From positions 2,232,001-2,296,000 of the forward strand of contig NZ_CP032869.1 in the NCBI RefSeq assembly GCF_003576455.2: a stretch of 64,000 bases of DNA. The letters are read 5' to 3'. Within the stretch, counting starts at the first letter, position 1. Every line of letters starts with the position of its first letter. Source of the stretch: Mucilaginibacter celer (GTDB lineage: Bacteria; Bacteroidota; Bacteroidia; Sphingobacteriales; Sphingobacteriaceae). A model generated the notes under the pieces. It ran no database searches. It had not been told where the DNA came from and saw only the letters and a program-made list of their open reading frames with translations. Below, one piece after another: positions 18,914 through 28,519 of this stretch. The position numbers were made by a program, and so were the translations under genes.

Positions 18914-19687
18914 CTATGGCTTATCCGCGGCCCAGAATATGGCGTTCCGGAACAAGGTGGTAAAGGCTACATCATCAAAAAGCTGCGGAAAATGGCCCAT
19001 GGCGATGTACACATTCCGGGCTTTAACATGCTCGTTGCTCCAGATTACCGGGTGATCGCCCATTTTTACATCTTTTTTGGGGAGATAGGTAGCTTCATCA
19101 ATACTGGCCAAAACGTGCACCCCGGCCCGCGGGCTCTTGTTGTAGATATACCACTCATCTTCGGTTATAAAGCTTAATGGGAGGTTTTTCATCACCGGGT
19201 GCTTCGCATCCTCTACATGGAGCTCGGCAGCTGTGCCGCCGGGGATATGCAGCTTAAACTCGATACCGCCCATAAAATCCGAATACCATTGCCACATCGG
19301 GTACCCATCAAAAACACCAAGCAGCGTAGGATGATGAAAACCTACCCAGCCGCCCCGGCCATTTTCAATATAATCTGTAAAGGCATCCTGCGCTTCCTTT
19401 TCCCAGGGATATGGAGGGTAATCCAGCTGGATAAAAAGTTGGTATTGCTTCAGGGACGCTTTATTAATTTGTTTGGTGTCGCTGATGTAATCGACGGTGA
19501 AATTGCTGTCGGCAGCCAGCTTATTTAGCCAGGATTTAGCTGCTACGTCAAATAAGGCATGCCCTCCGCCGTTTTCGGCTATAGCTATTGCCTTGAAGCT
19601 GGGTTTGGCAGCCTGCTGGGTGTAGCCTGTTATACTATATAATAATAGCAGCAAACATAATAGTGTTAAGGCAATAGGTTTTTTCAT
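18914..19687 (-). CDS. ThuA-like domain protein, exported
   Basis: 257 residues with a signal peptide (MKKPIALTLLCLLLLLYSIT, cleavage after GYTQ). The ThuA fold resembles class I glutamine amidotransferases: FIQLDYPPYPW, the GRGGWVGFHHPTLLG nucleophile-equivalent strand without a Cys, and the C-terminal GHFPQLFDDVAFTTLFRNAI. ThuA in rhizobia belongs to trehalose/disaccharide catabolism through 3-keto sugars; in Bacteroidota such proteins accompany Gfo/Idh/MocA and DUF1080 enzymes. It lies upstream of the propeller regulator on the same strand, separated by 254 bp, and is divergent from SusC. Exact substrate unknown. Confidence 0.85.
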   Translation of the reverse strand: MKKPIALTLLCLLLLLYSITGYTQQAAKPSFKAIAIAENGGGHALFDVAAKSWLNKLAADSNFTVDYISDTKQINKASLKQYQLFIQLDYPPYPWEKEAQDAFTDYIENGRGGWVGFHHPTLLGVFDGYPMWQWYSDFMGGIEFKLHIPGGTAAELHVEDAKHPVMKNLPLSFITEDEWYIYNKSPRAGVHVLASIDEATYLPKKDVKMGDHPVIWSNEHVKARNVYIAMGHFPQLFDDVAFTTLFRNAIFWAADKP

Positions 19688-20142
19688 AGTAATTTAACGA
19701 AGATAGTTTTTGGTAATATTGGTTTAACCTGCACAGTATATATTGTTTACCTGCGGGGTGCTGCAATGATAGATGAAACTTTTTATTTGATGGTTAAAGC
19801 CCTGAAAAGTAGTGGTGAAATAGAAGGCCTTGGACAGGGACAATCAAAATTAAATTTTGAAGTACTCTAACTGCCTGAATTTAATGTGCGTTCGGATTAA
19901 GTTTTTAAAAATAAACAACAAGTTTTAATGCTTTTTAAATAAATGTAACAACTTGGGTTTTTCCGGAGGCTTAGTGCAATTTTTTACTTAGTCTTCTCTT
20001 GTAACATCTCCATTACAATTATTATTTCAATACACCACTACATTACCACTACCTGCCTTCAAAACGTGTGTAAGCATTAGTTTTTCATTGTAAGTTCGGT
20101 CTGTACAACATATCTCATTTCACCTCTTAAAATTAATTGTTT
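19688..20142. other. Divergent intergenic region between ThuA and SusC
   Basis: 455 bp carrying both promoters. The ThuA side has a near-consensus -7 box (TATCTTCG, minus strand) close to its start. The SusC leader (about 250-300 bp) is AT-rich and pyrimidine-rich near the start, the long untranslated leader common upstream of SusC genes; no riboswitch is recognisable. Confidence 0.4.
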
Positions 20143-23100
20143 ATGAAAAAACTCTACATGTTAGTGGTTTTTCTGGCATGCTGTATTATGTACGCATCAG
20201 CCCAGGAAATTACCGTTAAAGGTACCGTAACCGATTCGCAAAACTCACCCCTCCCGGGTGTTAACGTACGAATTACCGGAACAACCAAAGGTACCTCTAC
20301 CGACGTAAATGGTAAGTTCAGTCTGCAGGCCCCGGGCAACGGAACTTTAACCTTCTCTTACATTGGCTATGTTAGCCAGACTGTAAGTATCTCCGGCAAA
20401 ACGGTTGTAAACGTTACGCTGGCCAATGATTCAAAAATGCTCGAAATGGTTACCGTAACCGCCCTCGGTATCGAGCAAAAAACAAAAACACTTACTTATG
20501 CTACCCAAAATGTTGGCGGTGCCGAGCTGGAAAAAGTGAAGGACGCCAACTTTGTTAACTCACTTGCAGGTAAAGCTGCGGGTGTGGTAATCACCAAAGG
20601 TACCGGCGGCCCTGGTAGCGCCTCGAGGATTGAGCTTCGTGGTGCTAAATCAATCGGCGGTAACAGTGCGCCGATCTATGTGATTGATGGTATTCCCATC
20701 GGCCAGGGCGCGGGCGGTGTAAACTCGGGTTTGGGCGATGGCGCAGGTATCGATCCATTATCAAACCTCAACCCCGATGATATTGAAAGTATCCAGGTGT
20801 TGAAAGGTGCTTCGGCGGCGGCGCTTTATGGTAGTGCGGCGGCAAACGGTGCCTTGTTGATCACCACCAAAAAAGGCAAAGCCGGTGCAACCCGGATAGA
20901 TTTCAACTCATCATCATCATTTGAAACCGCTGTTGGTTTGCCGGTAACACAAACCCGTTACGGCCGTACTGCTCCAGGTGCCAATGATATGTGGGGTGGT
21001 AAATCATCAGGAGCTACCAACGCTTTTATTAAGGGTTTTTACAATACCGGTCAAAACTTTTTAAACAGTGTTTCCTTATCATCAGGCAGTGAAAAGGCAC
21101 AGGTTTATGTATCTTATGCCAACACAAAAGCTAACGGTATAGTTCCCAACAATTCGCTGCTGAAGCACAACTTCACTTTACGCGGTACCGGTAAATTTTT
21201 GGATGATAAACTGACTTTGGATGGTTCTGTAAACTACATCTACCAGAAACAGGAAAATCCGCCTAAAGCAGGCCGTTATTACAGCCCGATGTTCGGTTTG
21301 TACCTGTTCCCTACGGATGATAATTTTTCAAAGTATGATAAAGATCATTTCGAGGTATATGATCCGTCGCGCAAACTTAGCGTACAGAACTGGCCTTACA
21401 TGAAAAACGAGTTTTCATCAAACCAGAATCCGTACTGGATAGCTAACCGCGATTTGTCTGAAAATTTCTCTTCACGTTACATATCTTCATTCAAAGCCAA
21501 ATACGATATCGCCAAATGGTTATTTATCCAGGCACGTACCACTTTAGACGCTTACAATTACCGTAACGAATTTAAGGCTTACGCTACCACCGACGCCATT
21601 ATCCTCGGCGATCTGGGCAGCAGGAACGGTGCCTACAACGTAAACCAGGGCTATGGTACACACCTGTATTCAGATTTCCTTGCATCGGCAAATACCAGTA
21701 TCACCAAAAATGTTTCGTTAGAGGCCACCGTTGGTGTGAGTGACGACAGGAGTTTTGATTACAGCACCTATACAGGTAGCAGCTACTCGTTCGGTATGCC
21801 TTATGCCAACTATTTCTCGTTGAACAATTACGATCTGGATCATCCTTTCGATATTAACGAAAATGAAGGTAAGGGTATTAACCAGGCCGTATTCGGCACC
21901 GCTACTATCGGTTATAAAGAGACTGTGTTTTTGAATGCAACCGGCCGTAACGAATGGTCGTACACTACGCCTAAATCATATTTTTATCCTTCGGTAGGTT
22001 TATCTTATGTGTTAACCAAAACTATCGGTACATCTGATATTTTGTCTTTTGCCAAGTTGCGCGCCACTTATGCCAACGTAGGTAAAGCACCGGGCAGGGG
22101 AGCAAACAACTATAACCCGCCATATTCAATCAATCACACTACAGGCGGTACAAATGCCATCAACAACCTGCCGTACTTCGACCAGGAAAAAAATTACTAT
22201 CCAAGCGTAAAACCCGAGCGTACCAAAACCTACGAGTTTGGTGCCCAGTTAAAGCTGTTTGATAAACTGGATATCGATCTGGCTTATTACGATGCCCATA
22301 CCAACGATCAGATCATCACCATTGCAGCGCCAACCGCTTCGGGCGCGCAGAACTTTATCCTGAACGGTGGCCAGATCCGTAACTTTGGTTTTGAAGGCAC
22401 CATTGGTTATAACGCCCGTTTTGGTGACCTGCAATGGACTCCGGCGTTAAACTTTTCGCGCAATATTAACCAGGTAAGGCAGTTAAGCCCGCTGTTCACT
22501 GCCGATAGGTATACCATTGCAAGCTCGGATGATTCGAGGTTGGTAGGTACCTATTTAACCAAACCTAAAGATGGTAAATACGGTGCATTCGGTGATTACT
22601 ACGGTCGTGCAATCATCAAAAACCCGGATGGAAGCATTAAGGTTGATGACCAGGGTTTGCCGGTATTAACCGATGCAGCTTCAACTTATGTAGGTAATCC
22701 TAACCCTAAATTCCTTGCGGGTTTCAATAACAATTTCCGTTTTAAAAACATCAATTTATCGTTTTTGGTAGATAGTCGTTTTGGCGGACAGGTGTTTTCT
22801 TACACCGAAACCTGGCTGGATTACAAAGGTGCTTCACAACGTTCGGCCGATGCGCGCGATGCAGGTGGTGTTTTGGTGAACGGCAAGAAAGTTAACGCGC
22901 ATGATTATTACAGCCGCGTATCTGGCGGTGCTGATAACGGTGCGGTGCCTGAGTATACTTACAGCGCAACCAATATCCGCTTACGCGAACTTACCCTTGG
23001 CTACACCTTTAAACTTGGTGATAAATCATTTAAAAACCTTAACGTGGCGTTTATTGGTCGTAACCTGTTCTTCTTCCACAAAAACTCGCCGTTTGATCCG

Positions 23101-23199
23101 GAGCAGTCCATTTCAACCACCACCAATACTATGGGTATAGATGCGTTTGGTGTGCCGGCTACCCGCTCGTTCGGCTTTAGTGTTAAGGCATCACTTTAA
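20143..23199 (+). CDS. SusC/RagA family TonB-dependent outer-membrane receptor
   Basis: 1018 residues from the ATG at 20143 (a TTG two codons earlier is less likely). Signal peptide (MKKLYMLVVFLACCIMYASA), CarboxypepD_reg-like domain (about 22-100; VKGTVTDSQNSPLPGVNVRI), plug domain (about 115-235; IELRGAKSIGGNSAPIYVID) and a 22-strand TonB-dependent barrel to the C-terminus. There is no STN domain, so it is not coupled to a FecR/sigma pair. It forms an importer with the SusD-like lipoprotein 25 bp downstream. Adjacent ThuA and GH78 genes suggest a saccharide ligand. Confidence 0.93.
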   Translation: MKKLYMLVVFLACCIMYASAQEITVKGTVTDSQNSPLPGVNVRITGTTKGTSTDVNGKFSLQAPGNGTLTFSYIGYVSQTVSISGKTVVNVTLANDSKMLEMVTVTALGIEQKTKTLTYATQNVGGAELEKVKDANFVNSLAGKAAGVVITKGTGGPGSASRIELRGAKSIGGNSAPIYVIDGIPIGQGAGGVNSGLGDGAGIDPLSNLNPDDIESIQVLKGASAAALYGSAAANGALLITTKKGKAGATRIDFNSSSSFETAVGLPVTQTRYGRTAPGANDMWGGKSSGATNAFIKGFYNTGQNFLNSVSLSSGSEKAQVYVSYANTKANGIVPNNSLLKHNFTLRGTGKFLDDKLTLDGSVNYIYQKQENPPKAGRYYSPMFGLYLFPTDDNFSKYDKDHFEVYDPSRKLSVQNWPYMKNEFSSNQNPYWIANRDLSENFSSRYISSFKAKYDIAKWLFIQARTTLDAYNYRNEFKAYATTDAIILGDLGSRNGAYNVNQGYGTHLYSDFLASANTSITKNVSLEATVGVSDDRSFDYSTYTGSSYSFGMPYANYFSLNNYDLDHPFDINENEGKGINQAVFGTATIGYKETVFLNATGRNEWSYTTPKSYFYPSVGLSYVLTKTIGTSDILSFAKLRATYANVGKAPGRGANNYNPPYSINHTTGGTNAINNLPYFDQEKNYYPSVKPERTKTYEFGAQLKLFDKLDIDLAYYDAHTNDQIITIAAPTASGAQNFILNGGQIRNFGFEGTIGYNARFGDLQWTPALNFSRNINQVRQLSPLFTADRYTIASSDDSRLVGTYLTKPKDGKYGAFGDYYGRAIIKNPDGSIKVDDQGLPVLTDAASTYVGNPNPKFLAGFNNNFRFKNINLSFLVDSRFGGQVFSYTETWLDYKGASQRSADARDAGGVLVNGKKVNAHDYYSRVSGGADNGAVPEYTYSATNIRLRELTLGYTFKLGDKSFKNLNVAFIGRNLFFFHKNSPFDPEQSISTTTNTMGIDAFGVPATRSFGFSVKASL

Positions 23200-23224
23200 T
23201 GTTTAATTATTAACGATTACAACA

Positions 23225-24817
23225 ATGAAAAAAACAAGATATAAAAGAAGTGCAAAAATTGCATTGAGCACCATGGTGTTGCTGTCGCTTGCAACATCGT
23301 GTCGTAAAGATATGAATGGCCTTAACCAGGATTTGAAAGCCTTGCCGCAAACCTCGCTCGAAATTGACGGAAAGGAAGCCAGCGTTTTGTTACCCGGTAT
23401 GATGACCAACATCCAATCGCAAACCGACTGGATCTACCAATTACAGCAAAACCTTGGTGCCGATGATTACAGTGGTTATATGAGTATCCCATCGGTATTT
23501 CTGGGTAATGTAAATAACGTAACCTATGCTTTTGTGGATGATTGGGTTAATTACATCTGGGATACCCCGTCGAGTAATATCCTCAACACCTGGCTGCAAT
23601 GGAAACTGAAGGGCCTTGATAAAAAATATCCTGATTTATATGGTATTGCACTGATTGTAAAAGTATTTGGTGCGAGCCGCGCGGCAGATGCTTTCGGACC
23701 TATCCCTTACAGCAAATTCGGTAACTCAAGCAATGTTACTTTTGATACCGTACAGGAAGAGTATAATGCTTTTTTTGCCGATCTGGACCAGGCTATCACC
23801 CTGCTTTCGGCAGTTGAAGATAAAACCCCGAATGTAGACCAGATTATTTTTGCCCCGGTTGATAAAAGCACCTTTGGCGGCGATTATGCCAAATGGATAA
23901 AAACGGCCAATACTTTAAAACTGCGTTTGGCAATGCGCATCTCAAATGTTGACCCTACAACAGCAAAAAAACAGGCCGAGGCTGCCGTGAGTAATAAATA
24001 CGGTGTACTGGAGGCTGCCGATGGTTCATTTTTGATGAATGTATTAACGGTAAACCCATTGAATACCATTACCAATGTTTGGGGCGATTTACGTTTGGGT
24101 GCACCTGTAGGCTCTATCTTAAACGGCTACAAAGATCCGCGTTTGCCAATTATGGCGCTTCCGGCTACTGATGCAGCGCTGGGCGGAAAGATTCAGGGCA
24201 TCCGCACAGGCATCGAACTTACAGCTAACACCTACAGCAATTTCTCAAAAATAAATGTACCTGCCAACGCGCCAATGAAAATTATGGACGCCGCCGAAAG
24301 TTACTTTTTACGCTCGGAAGGTGCGGTGCGTGGTTGGAACATGGGAGCAGGTACCGCGAAAAGCTTTTATGAAACCGGTGTGAAAACCTCATTTTCGGAG
24401 TTTGGTGCAAGCGGAGCCGATGCTTACCTGGCAGATGGCACTTCAACCCCCGAGGCCTATGTTGATCCTAAAAACAGCAAAAACAACGCACCGCCGTTAT
24501 CAGACATCACCATTAAATGGAATGACGGCGATGCCACCGAGAAAAAGGTGGAGCGGATCATTACCCAAAAATGGATAGCAATGTTCCCTGAAGGTTGCGA
24601 GGCCTGGGCCGAATTCAGGCGTACCGGTTATCCAAAGCTTTATCCTATTACGGTTAATAACAGTGGCGGCAAAATAGCCAATGGTGCGTTCATCAGGCGT
24701 TTCCCTTATACCACAACTTTTACCAACTCGTCAAAAGCGCAGGTTGATGCAGCTGTGGCCAAAGAATTTGGCGGTGTTGACAGCCCTGCCAAAAAACTTT
24801 GGTGGGATGTAAAATAA
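23225..24817 (+). CDS. SusD/RagB-like outer-membrane lipoprotein
   Basis: 530 residues. Signal peptide with lipobox LATSC and Cys about residue 27, followed by a TPR-rich SusD-like body (LRLAMRISNVDPTTAKKQAE, then RITQKWIAMFPEGCEAW-type C-terminal region). It belongs to the shorter SusD-like subgroup that often carries peptides or small glycans. It acts as the ligand-capturing lid over the SusC barrel encoded just upstream. A strong terminator at 24840-24876 closes the two-gene operon, so no dedicated hydrolase is co-transcribed. Confidence 0.92.
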   Translation: MKKTRYKRSAKIALSTMVLLSLATSCRKDMNGLNQDLKALPQTSLEIDGKEASVLLPGMMTNIQSQTDWIYQLQQNLGADDYSGYMSIPSVFLGNVNNVTYAFVDDWVNYIWDTPSSNILNTWLQWKLKGLDKKYPDLYGIALIVKVFGASRAADAFGPIPYSKFGNSSNVTFDTVQEEYNAFFADLDQAITLLSAVEDKTPNVDQIIFAPVDKSTFGGDYAKWIKTANTLKLRLAMRISNVDPTTAKKQAEAAVSNKYGVLEAADGSFLMNVLTVNPLNTITNVWGDLRLGAPVGSILNGYKDPRLPIMALPATDAALGGKIQGIRTGIELTANTYSNFSKINVPANAPMKIMDAAESYFLRSEGAVRGWNMGAGTAKSFYETGVKTSFSEFGASGADAYLADGTSTPEAYVDPKNSKNNAPPLSDITIKWNDGDATEKKVERIITQKWIAMFPEGCEAWAEFRRTGYPKLYPITVNNSGGKIANGAFIRRFPYTTTFTNSSKAQVDAAVAKEFGGVDSPAKKLWWDVK

Positions 24818-24839
24818 CAGATCAGTTTATTGGTTAATA

Positions 24840-24876
24840 AAAAGCGGGCCAACCGGTTATGGTTGCCCGCTTTTTT
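24840..24876 (+). terminator. Rho-independent terminator after SusD
   Basis: A GC-rich hairpin (AAAAGCGGGC, one-base bulge, AACC, loop, GGTT, GCCCGCTTTT) followed by a T run, 23 bp after the SusD-like stop codon. Confidence 0.9.
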
Positions 24877-24967
24877 GTTGTGTGTGGCTGGACTGTTTAG
24901 GCTTAGGCATGTTCCACATCGTCATGATCGGTACCCACAATCACATCATGCCATTGCTCAATTCTTT

Positions 24968-25942
24968 CTATGCCAGATGCACTACAGCATACAGCGCCGC
25001 TGCTGATATGGCAACCCAAAGCGTAACACCCTGTAATAAAGGTTTTAATCCTACCGATGCCAGTACTTTGCGGGATAGCCCAGCACCAATCAGGAATAAT
25101 GTAAGCGTTAATCCGGTTTTGGCGATGTGAATTATATACGGGCTGATTAGTTTAACAACCGGCAGATAAGTATTGGCAAGCATTGCCAGCACAAACAAAC
25201 CGATAAAGTAGGGGATACTAATTTTGCGCGATTGGTTTTTAAATATAAAGGTAGATATGAATGCCACCGGTATAATCCATAAAGCCCGCGCCAGTTTAAC
25301 TGTAGTAGCAACTTCCAGGGCATGTGCCCCATATTTACTTGCCGCCCCAACCACCGAACTGGTATCATGTATGGCGATAGCGCACCACAAACCAAACTGT
25401 GTTTGTGATAAATTGAGGTAATGACCGATTAGCGGGAAAACAAACAAGGCGATTGAATTAAGTATAAACACACAACCCAGGGCCACTGAGATCTGCTTTT
25501 CTTCGGCTTTAATAACCGGAGATATGGCTGCAATGGCGCTGCCGCCGCAAATGGCTGTACCTGATGAGATAAGGTAAGAAGTTTTCTTTTCGATATTTAA
25601 CCAGCGGCCCATCAGCGTACCAAACAAAAGCGTACCGATAATAGAAGCGATAGTGAACAAAACACCTTCTTTGCCGGCTTGCAACGCACTATGCACATTC
25701 ATCCCGAAGCCTAAACCCACTACCGAAACCTGCAATAATATATGAGTAGCTTTGTGATTGAGATGCAGATAGGGGTGGCCCGAAAATTGGGCCACAATCA
25801 GGCCCATGAATAATGCTATCGCGGGACTCATAAAAGGCATCAGGCATAGCACTATACAAACGGCGAAAATTATTTTGCGTGCATTTTGATTGAGGTTTAG
25901 CAGCAGCCCACCTGTATTGGTTATTTGTTGTTGAGTATTCAT
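24968..25942 (-). CDS. YeiH-family membrane transporter (putative sulfate exporter, UPF0324)
   Basis: 324 residues from the ATG at 25942 (MNTQQQITN); an upstream in-frame codon exists but is less natural. About ten hydrophobic helices and the family signatures VSVVGLGFGMNVHSAL, SGTAICGGSAIAAISPVIKA and AIHDTSSVVGAASKYG are seen. Homologues such as YeiH are predicted sulfate or sulfonate-related exporters, but the substrate is not firmly established. It stands alone, convergent with the SusD operon. A LysR regulator often found beside such genes is not present. Confidence 0.88.
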   Translation of the reverse strand: MNTQQQITNTGGLLLNLNQNARKIIFAVCIVLCLMPFMSPAIALFMGLIVAQFSGHPYLHLNHKATHILLQVSVVGLGFGMNVHSALQAGKEGVLFTIASIIGTLLFGTLMGRWLNIEKKTSYLISSGTAICGGSAIAAISPVIKAEEKQISVALGCVFILNSIALFVFPLIGHYLNLSQTQFGLWCAIAIHDTSSVVGAASKYGAHALEVATTVKLARALWIIPVAFISTFIFKNQSRKISIPYFIGLFVLAMLANTYLPVVKLISPYIIHIAKTGLTLTLFLIGAGLSRKVLASVGLKPLLQGVTLWVAISAAALYAVVHLA

Positions 25943-26035
25943 TTTTCCTTTGTTTTGATGATACAAAGGTGAATGAAATCATGATTGCGTTTTTATCATA
26001 AAACGCAATGTTCAATAACCAAAAGTAATGAGTAG

Positions 26036-26890
26036 CTAATAATTCAATGTGCCGAATACGCCATTGTGATAATCGGCAATGGCCTGATCCACCTCTTCGG
26101 CTGTGTTCATTACAAAATTATCTTTAGCTGCAACAGGCTCTTCAATAGGTTCGGCTGAAAGGAAAAGCACCTGTGAATCTTCGGCGGCAATTACAGTGAT
26201 ATCCTCATTTTCTTTATCAAATACAATAAGGTTGTATTGGGAAACCGCTTCATCGTTTACAATAACTGATCCGCGAATAATATAAAGTAATGTCCAATAG
26301 CCGGGTTCTGCTTTAAAATCAACCTGCTTTCCGGCTGCAACTGTACCAACAATCGAAATAACGGGACTAAAGTTTTCAATAGGCCCGGTTTGGTCTTCGT
26401 AATTGCCGCTGGCCAGTTTAAAATCGAGCCCATCGCCTTGTAAAACTATGGGCAACTCATCTGCAGTGGCCGCCTGGTAAAACGGCTCATCCCATTTTTT
26501 AGCAGCAGGGGCGTTAATCCAAAGCTGGATCAGTTCCATTACGCCGCCGTTTTTTAGTAATTGTTCTGTTGGCCCCTCGCTGTGCATAATGCCCTTGCCG
26601 GCAAACATCCATTGTACACCACCGGCTTTAATTATTTTATCGTTGCCGGCATTATCCTTATGATAACCCTCGCCCTGCAACATAATAGTATACGGGCTAA
26701 ACCCGCGGTGCGGGTGAGGGTGGATCCGTAATGTTTGCCCCGGCTCAATCACTTGCGGCCCCATATGGTGTAATACTATAAATGGATTGGCAAACCTGAA
26801 ATCCTTATGCGGAAGCGGCTGCCTAACTGTTTCTTCGGCGGTAATTTTTTTTTCGCGACCGGCAAGTATATGGGTGATGGCTTTTTTCAT
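26036..26890 (-). CDS. Pirin family protein
   Basis: 284 residues with two cupin domains. The N-terminal metal-binding motif LRIHPHPHRGFSPYTIMLQG provides the His ligands, with HSEGPTEQLLKNGGVMELIQ following. The C-terminal cupin (about 170-250) holds GYWTLLYIIRGSVIVND. Pirins are iron-binding cytoplasmic proteins; some are quercetin dioxygenases, others modulators. No signal peptide. It is followed on the same strand by nothing within 90 bp other than the transporter gene; operon status is unclear. Confidence 0.9.
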   Translation of the reverse strand: MKKAITHILAGREKKITAEETVRQPLPHKDFRFANPFIVLHHMGPQVIEPGQTLRIHPHPHRGFSPYTIMLQGEGYHKDNAGNDKIIKAGGVQWMFAGKGIMHSEGPTEQLLKNGGVMELIQLWINAPAAKKWDEPFYQAATADELPIVLQGDGLDFKLASGNYEDQTGPIENFSPVISIVGTVAAGKQVDFKAEPGYWTLLYIIRGSVIVNDEAVSQYNLIVFDKENEDITVIAAEDSQVLFLSAEPIEEPVAAKDNFVMNTAEEVDQAIADYHNGVFGTLNY

Positions 26891-26957
26891 GGGAGGATAT
26901 TATCCTGATAAAAATAGGTTGTTATGTATTCAATTCAAATAGCCAATGTATATCAAC

Positions 26958-27650
26958 TTATTTACTGAGGATTAACCTCACTAAATATTGCTTAAACTCA
27001 TCCTCCAATAAAACTTCCATATCAAACCCGGCTTCGTTTACAATAGGCTCGAGCGTTTTTTCATCAACATAAAGCCAGTGGAACCAGTCGGTTTTTTGGC
27101 GGTTGTATTGGTATTGATATAGCAGTTCGCCGTAATACCCTTTTTCCGGTAAGCCGCTCTCTTCGTACAGGTAAGCAATGTCTGATGAATCGAACAGCAT
27201 TTGCCCGCCCGGATTAAGCAGCGACTTAATATGATGCAGAAACACTTTTAAATTTTCGAGTGTGCCCGTCAAGCCGATGCCGTTCATCAACAATAGCAAT
27301 GTATCAAACTTTTCCTCATCGTACCTGAATATATCGCCTTTAATTACTTTTTGAACACCTCGCGCAGTCATCACATCGCAGGCCATCGGTGAAATATCCA
27401 GTGCCGTAACATCAAAGCCGCGCTCCTGCAATATCAACGCGTGGCTGCCCGCACCCGCGCCGATATCCAGCACAGTTCCGCGGCATTCGTTCATGGCCAG
27501 CCATTCAATATCGGGCATATCATCTTCATCCCTGAAATAAATATCAACGGGCATTTCTTCCTTAGGGCCATATTGATTATTGATCCAAAGCTTATGATTG
27601 GCCAATTGATGATAATGATCATGTATGGCCTGGCCAAGTATATCCTTCAT
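26958..27650 (-). CDS. Class I SAM-dependent methyltransferase
   Basis: 230 residues. SAM motif I is VLDIGAGAGSHALILQERG, the motif II acidic end is VTALDIS, and a post-motif region LLLLMNGIGLTGTLENL fits a small-molecule methyltransferase. The N-terminus (HDHYHQLANHKLWINNQYGP) is typical of a Bacteroidota subgroup. Substrate unknown. A TACTTTTG -7 box lies 5 bp upstream of the ATG, suggesting a nearly leaderless mRNA. Confidence 0.85.
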   Translation of the reverse strand: MKDILGQAIHDHYHQLANHKLWINNQYGPKEEMPVDIYFRDEDDMPDIEWLAMNECRGTVLDIGAGAGSHALILQERGFDVTALDISPMACDVMTARGVQKVIKGDIFRYDEEKFDTLLLLMNGIGLTGTLENLKVFLHHIKSLLNPGGQMLFDSSDIAYLYEESGLPEKGYYGELLYQYQYNRQKTDWFHWLYVDEKTLEPIVNEAGFDMEVLLEDEFKQYLVRLILSK

Positions 27651-27655
27651 GTGCC

Positions 27656-27663
27656 CAAAAGTA
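27656..27663 (-). promoter_or_regulatory. Bacteroidota-type -7 box for the methyltransferase gene
   Basis: TACTTTTG on the minus strand matches TAnnTTTG exactly and sits 5 bp before the start codon. No clear -33 TTG at the expected spacing. Confidence 0.45.
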
Positions 27664-27702
27664 TGAATTGAAAGTTTAATTTAGCCGCTTGTTAAGTGGA
27701 AA

Positions 27703-27797
27703 GTACTAAGTCGGTAGTCATAAGTCCTCAGTCGAAAGTAGCGAGGTTTTTAATTTTTTGACTAAAGACTTAGGACTTTCGACTGAAGATTTAAAAC
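27703..27797. repeat. Intergenic inverted repeat
   Basis: Perfect 12 bp arms TCAGTCGAAAGT (27728-27739) and ACTTTCGACTGA (27775-27786) within a region built of repeated words such as AAGTCCT and GACTTAGGACT. It lies between divergent genes. Confidence 0.6.
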
Positions 27798-27810
27798 TAA
27801 ATACAAAACC

Positions 27811-28515
27811 ATGTTAAGCTACCTAATCCTGGCCATAGTTTTACTCACAGGCATTACTTACAGCATTGCGGCCCGCAAGTTAACGGTAGTTGCCGCCTTA
27901 ACCGGTGCCGCGGTAGCATGCTCGGTTTTTGCAGGCGGAGGTTTTACCGGTTTGGCTATGATGACCACCTTTTTTATTTTAGGTTCGGCCGCAACATCCT
28001 GGCAGCTTAAAGCCAAGCAAACCATTAATGCCGAAGAGAAGGGCAGGCGTACAGCGGGGCAGGTTTTGGCCAATGCCGGTACCGCCGGAATTTGCGGAGT
28101 GTTGGTTTTACTCATTCCACCTCAGGCAGTTTTATTTCAGCTGATGATGGCTGCCAGCCTGGCATCGGCAACTGCCGATACGCTTTCTTCAGAACTTGGT
28201 ATGGTTTACGGTCGCCGTTTCTTTAATATCGTTACGCTGAAGGCGGATGTGAGGGGGCTTGATGGTGTTATAAGTATAGAGGGAACTTTAACAGGCATTG
28301 GCGGGGCGGTTGTGATCGCGCTCATTTATGCTATCGGGCACGGATGGAGCATATGCCTGTTATTGATAATTTTGGCCGGAGCGCTTGGCAATATCACCGA
28401 TTCGGTTTTGGGAGCGGTTTTAGAGCGCAGAGGCATTATAGGCAACAATATGGTTAACTTTTTAAACACCCTTGCCGCCGCGCTTTTTATGTTATTATTT
28501 TATTTAATTTTTTAA
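27811..28515 (+). CDS. DUF92 family integral membrane protein
   Basis: 234 residues with six or so hydrophobic helices. The family motifs SATADTLSSELGMVYGRRFF and GLDGVISIEGTLTGIGGAVV and the C-terminal GALGNITDSVLGAVLERRGI are clear. The family (TIGR00297) includes the plant phytyl-phosphate kinase VTE6, but bacterial members have no settled function. It is 4 bp upstream of the peptidase gene, so the two are an operon. Confidence 0.85.
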   Translation: MLSYLILAIVLLTGITYSIAARKLTVVAALTGAAVACSVFAGGGFTGLAMMTTFFILGSAATSWQLKAKQTINAEEKGRRTAGQVLANAGTAGICGVLVLLIPPQAVLFQLMMAASLASATADTLSSELGMVYGRRFFNIVTLKADVRGLDGVISIEGTLTGIGGAVVIALIYAIGHGWSICLLLIILAGALGNITDSVLGAVLERRGIIGNNMVNFLNTLAAALFMLLFYLIF

Positions 28516-28519
28516 AGAA

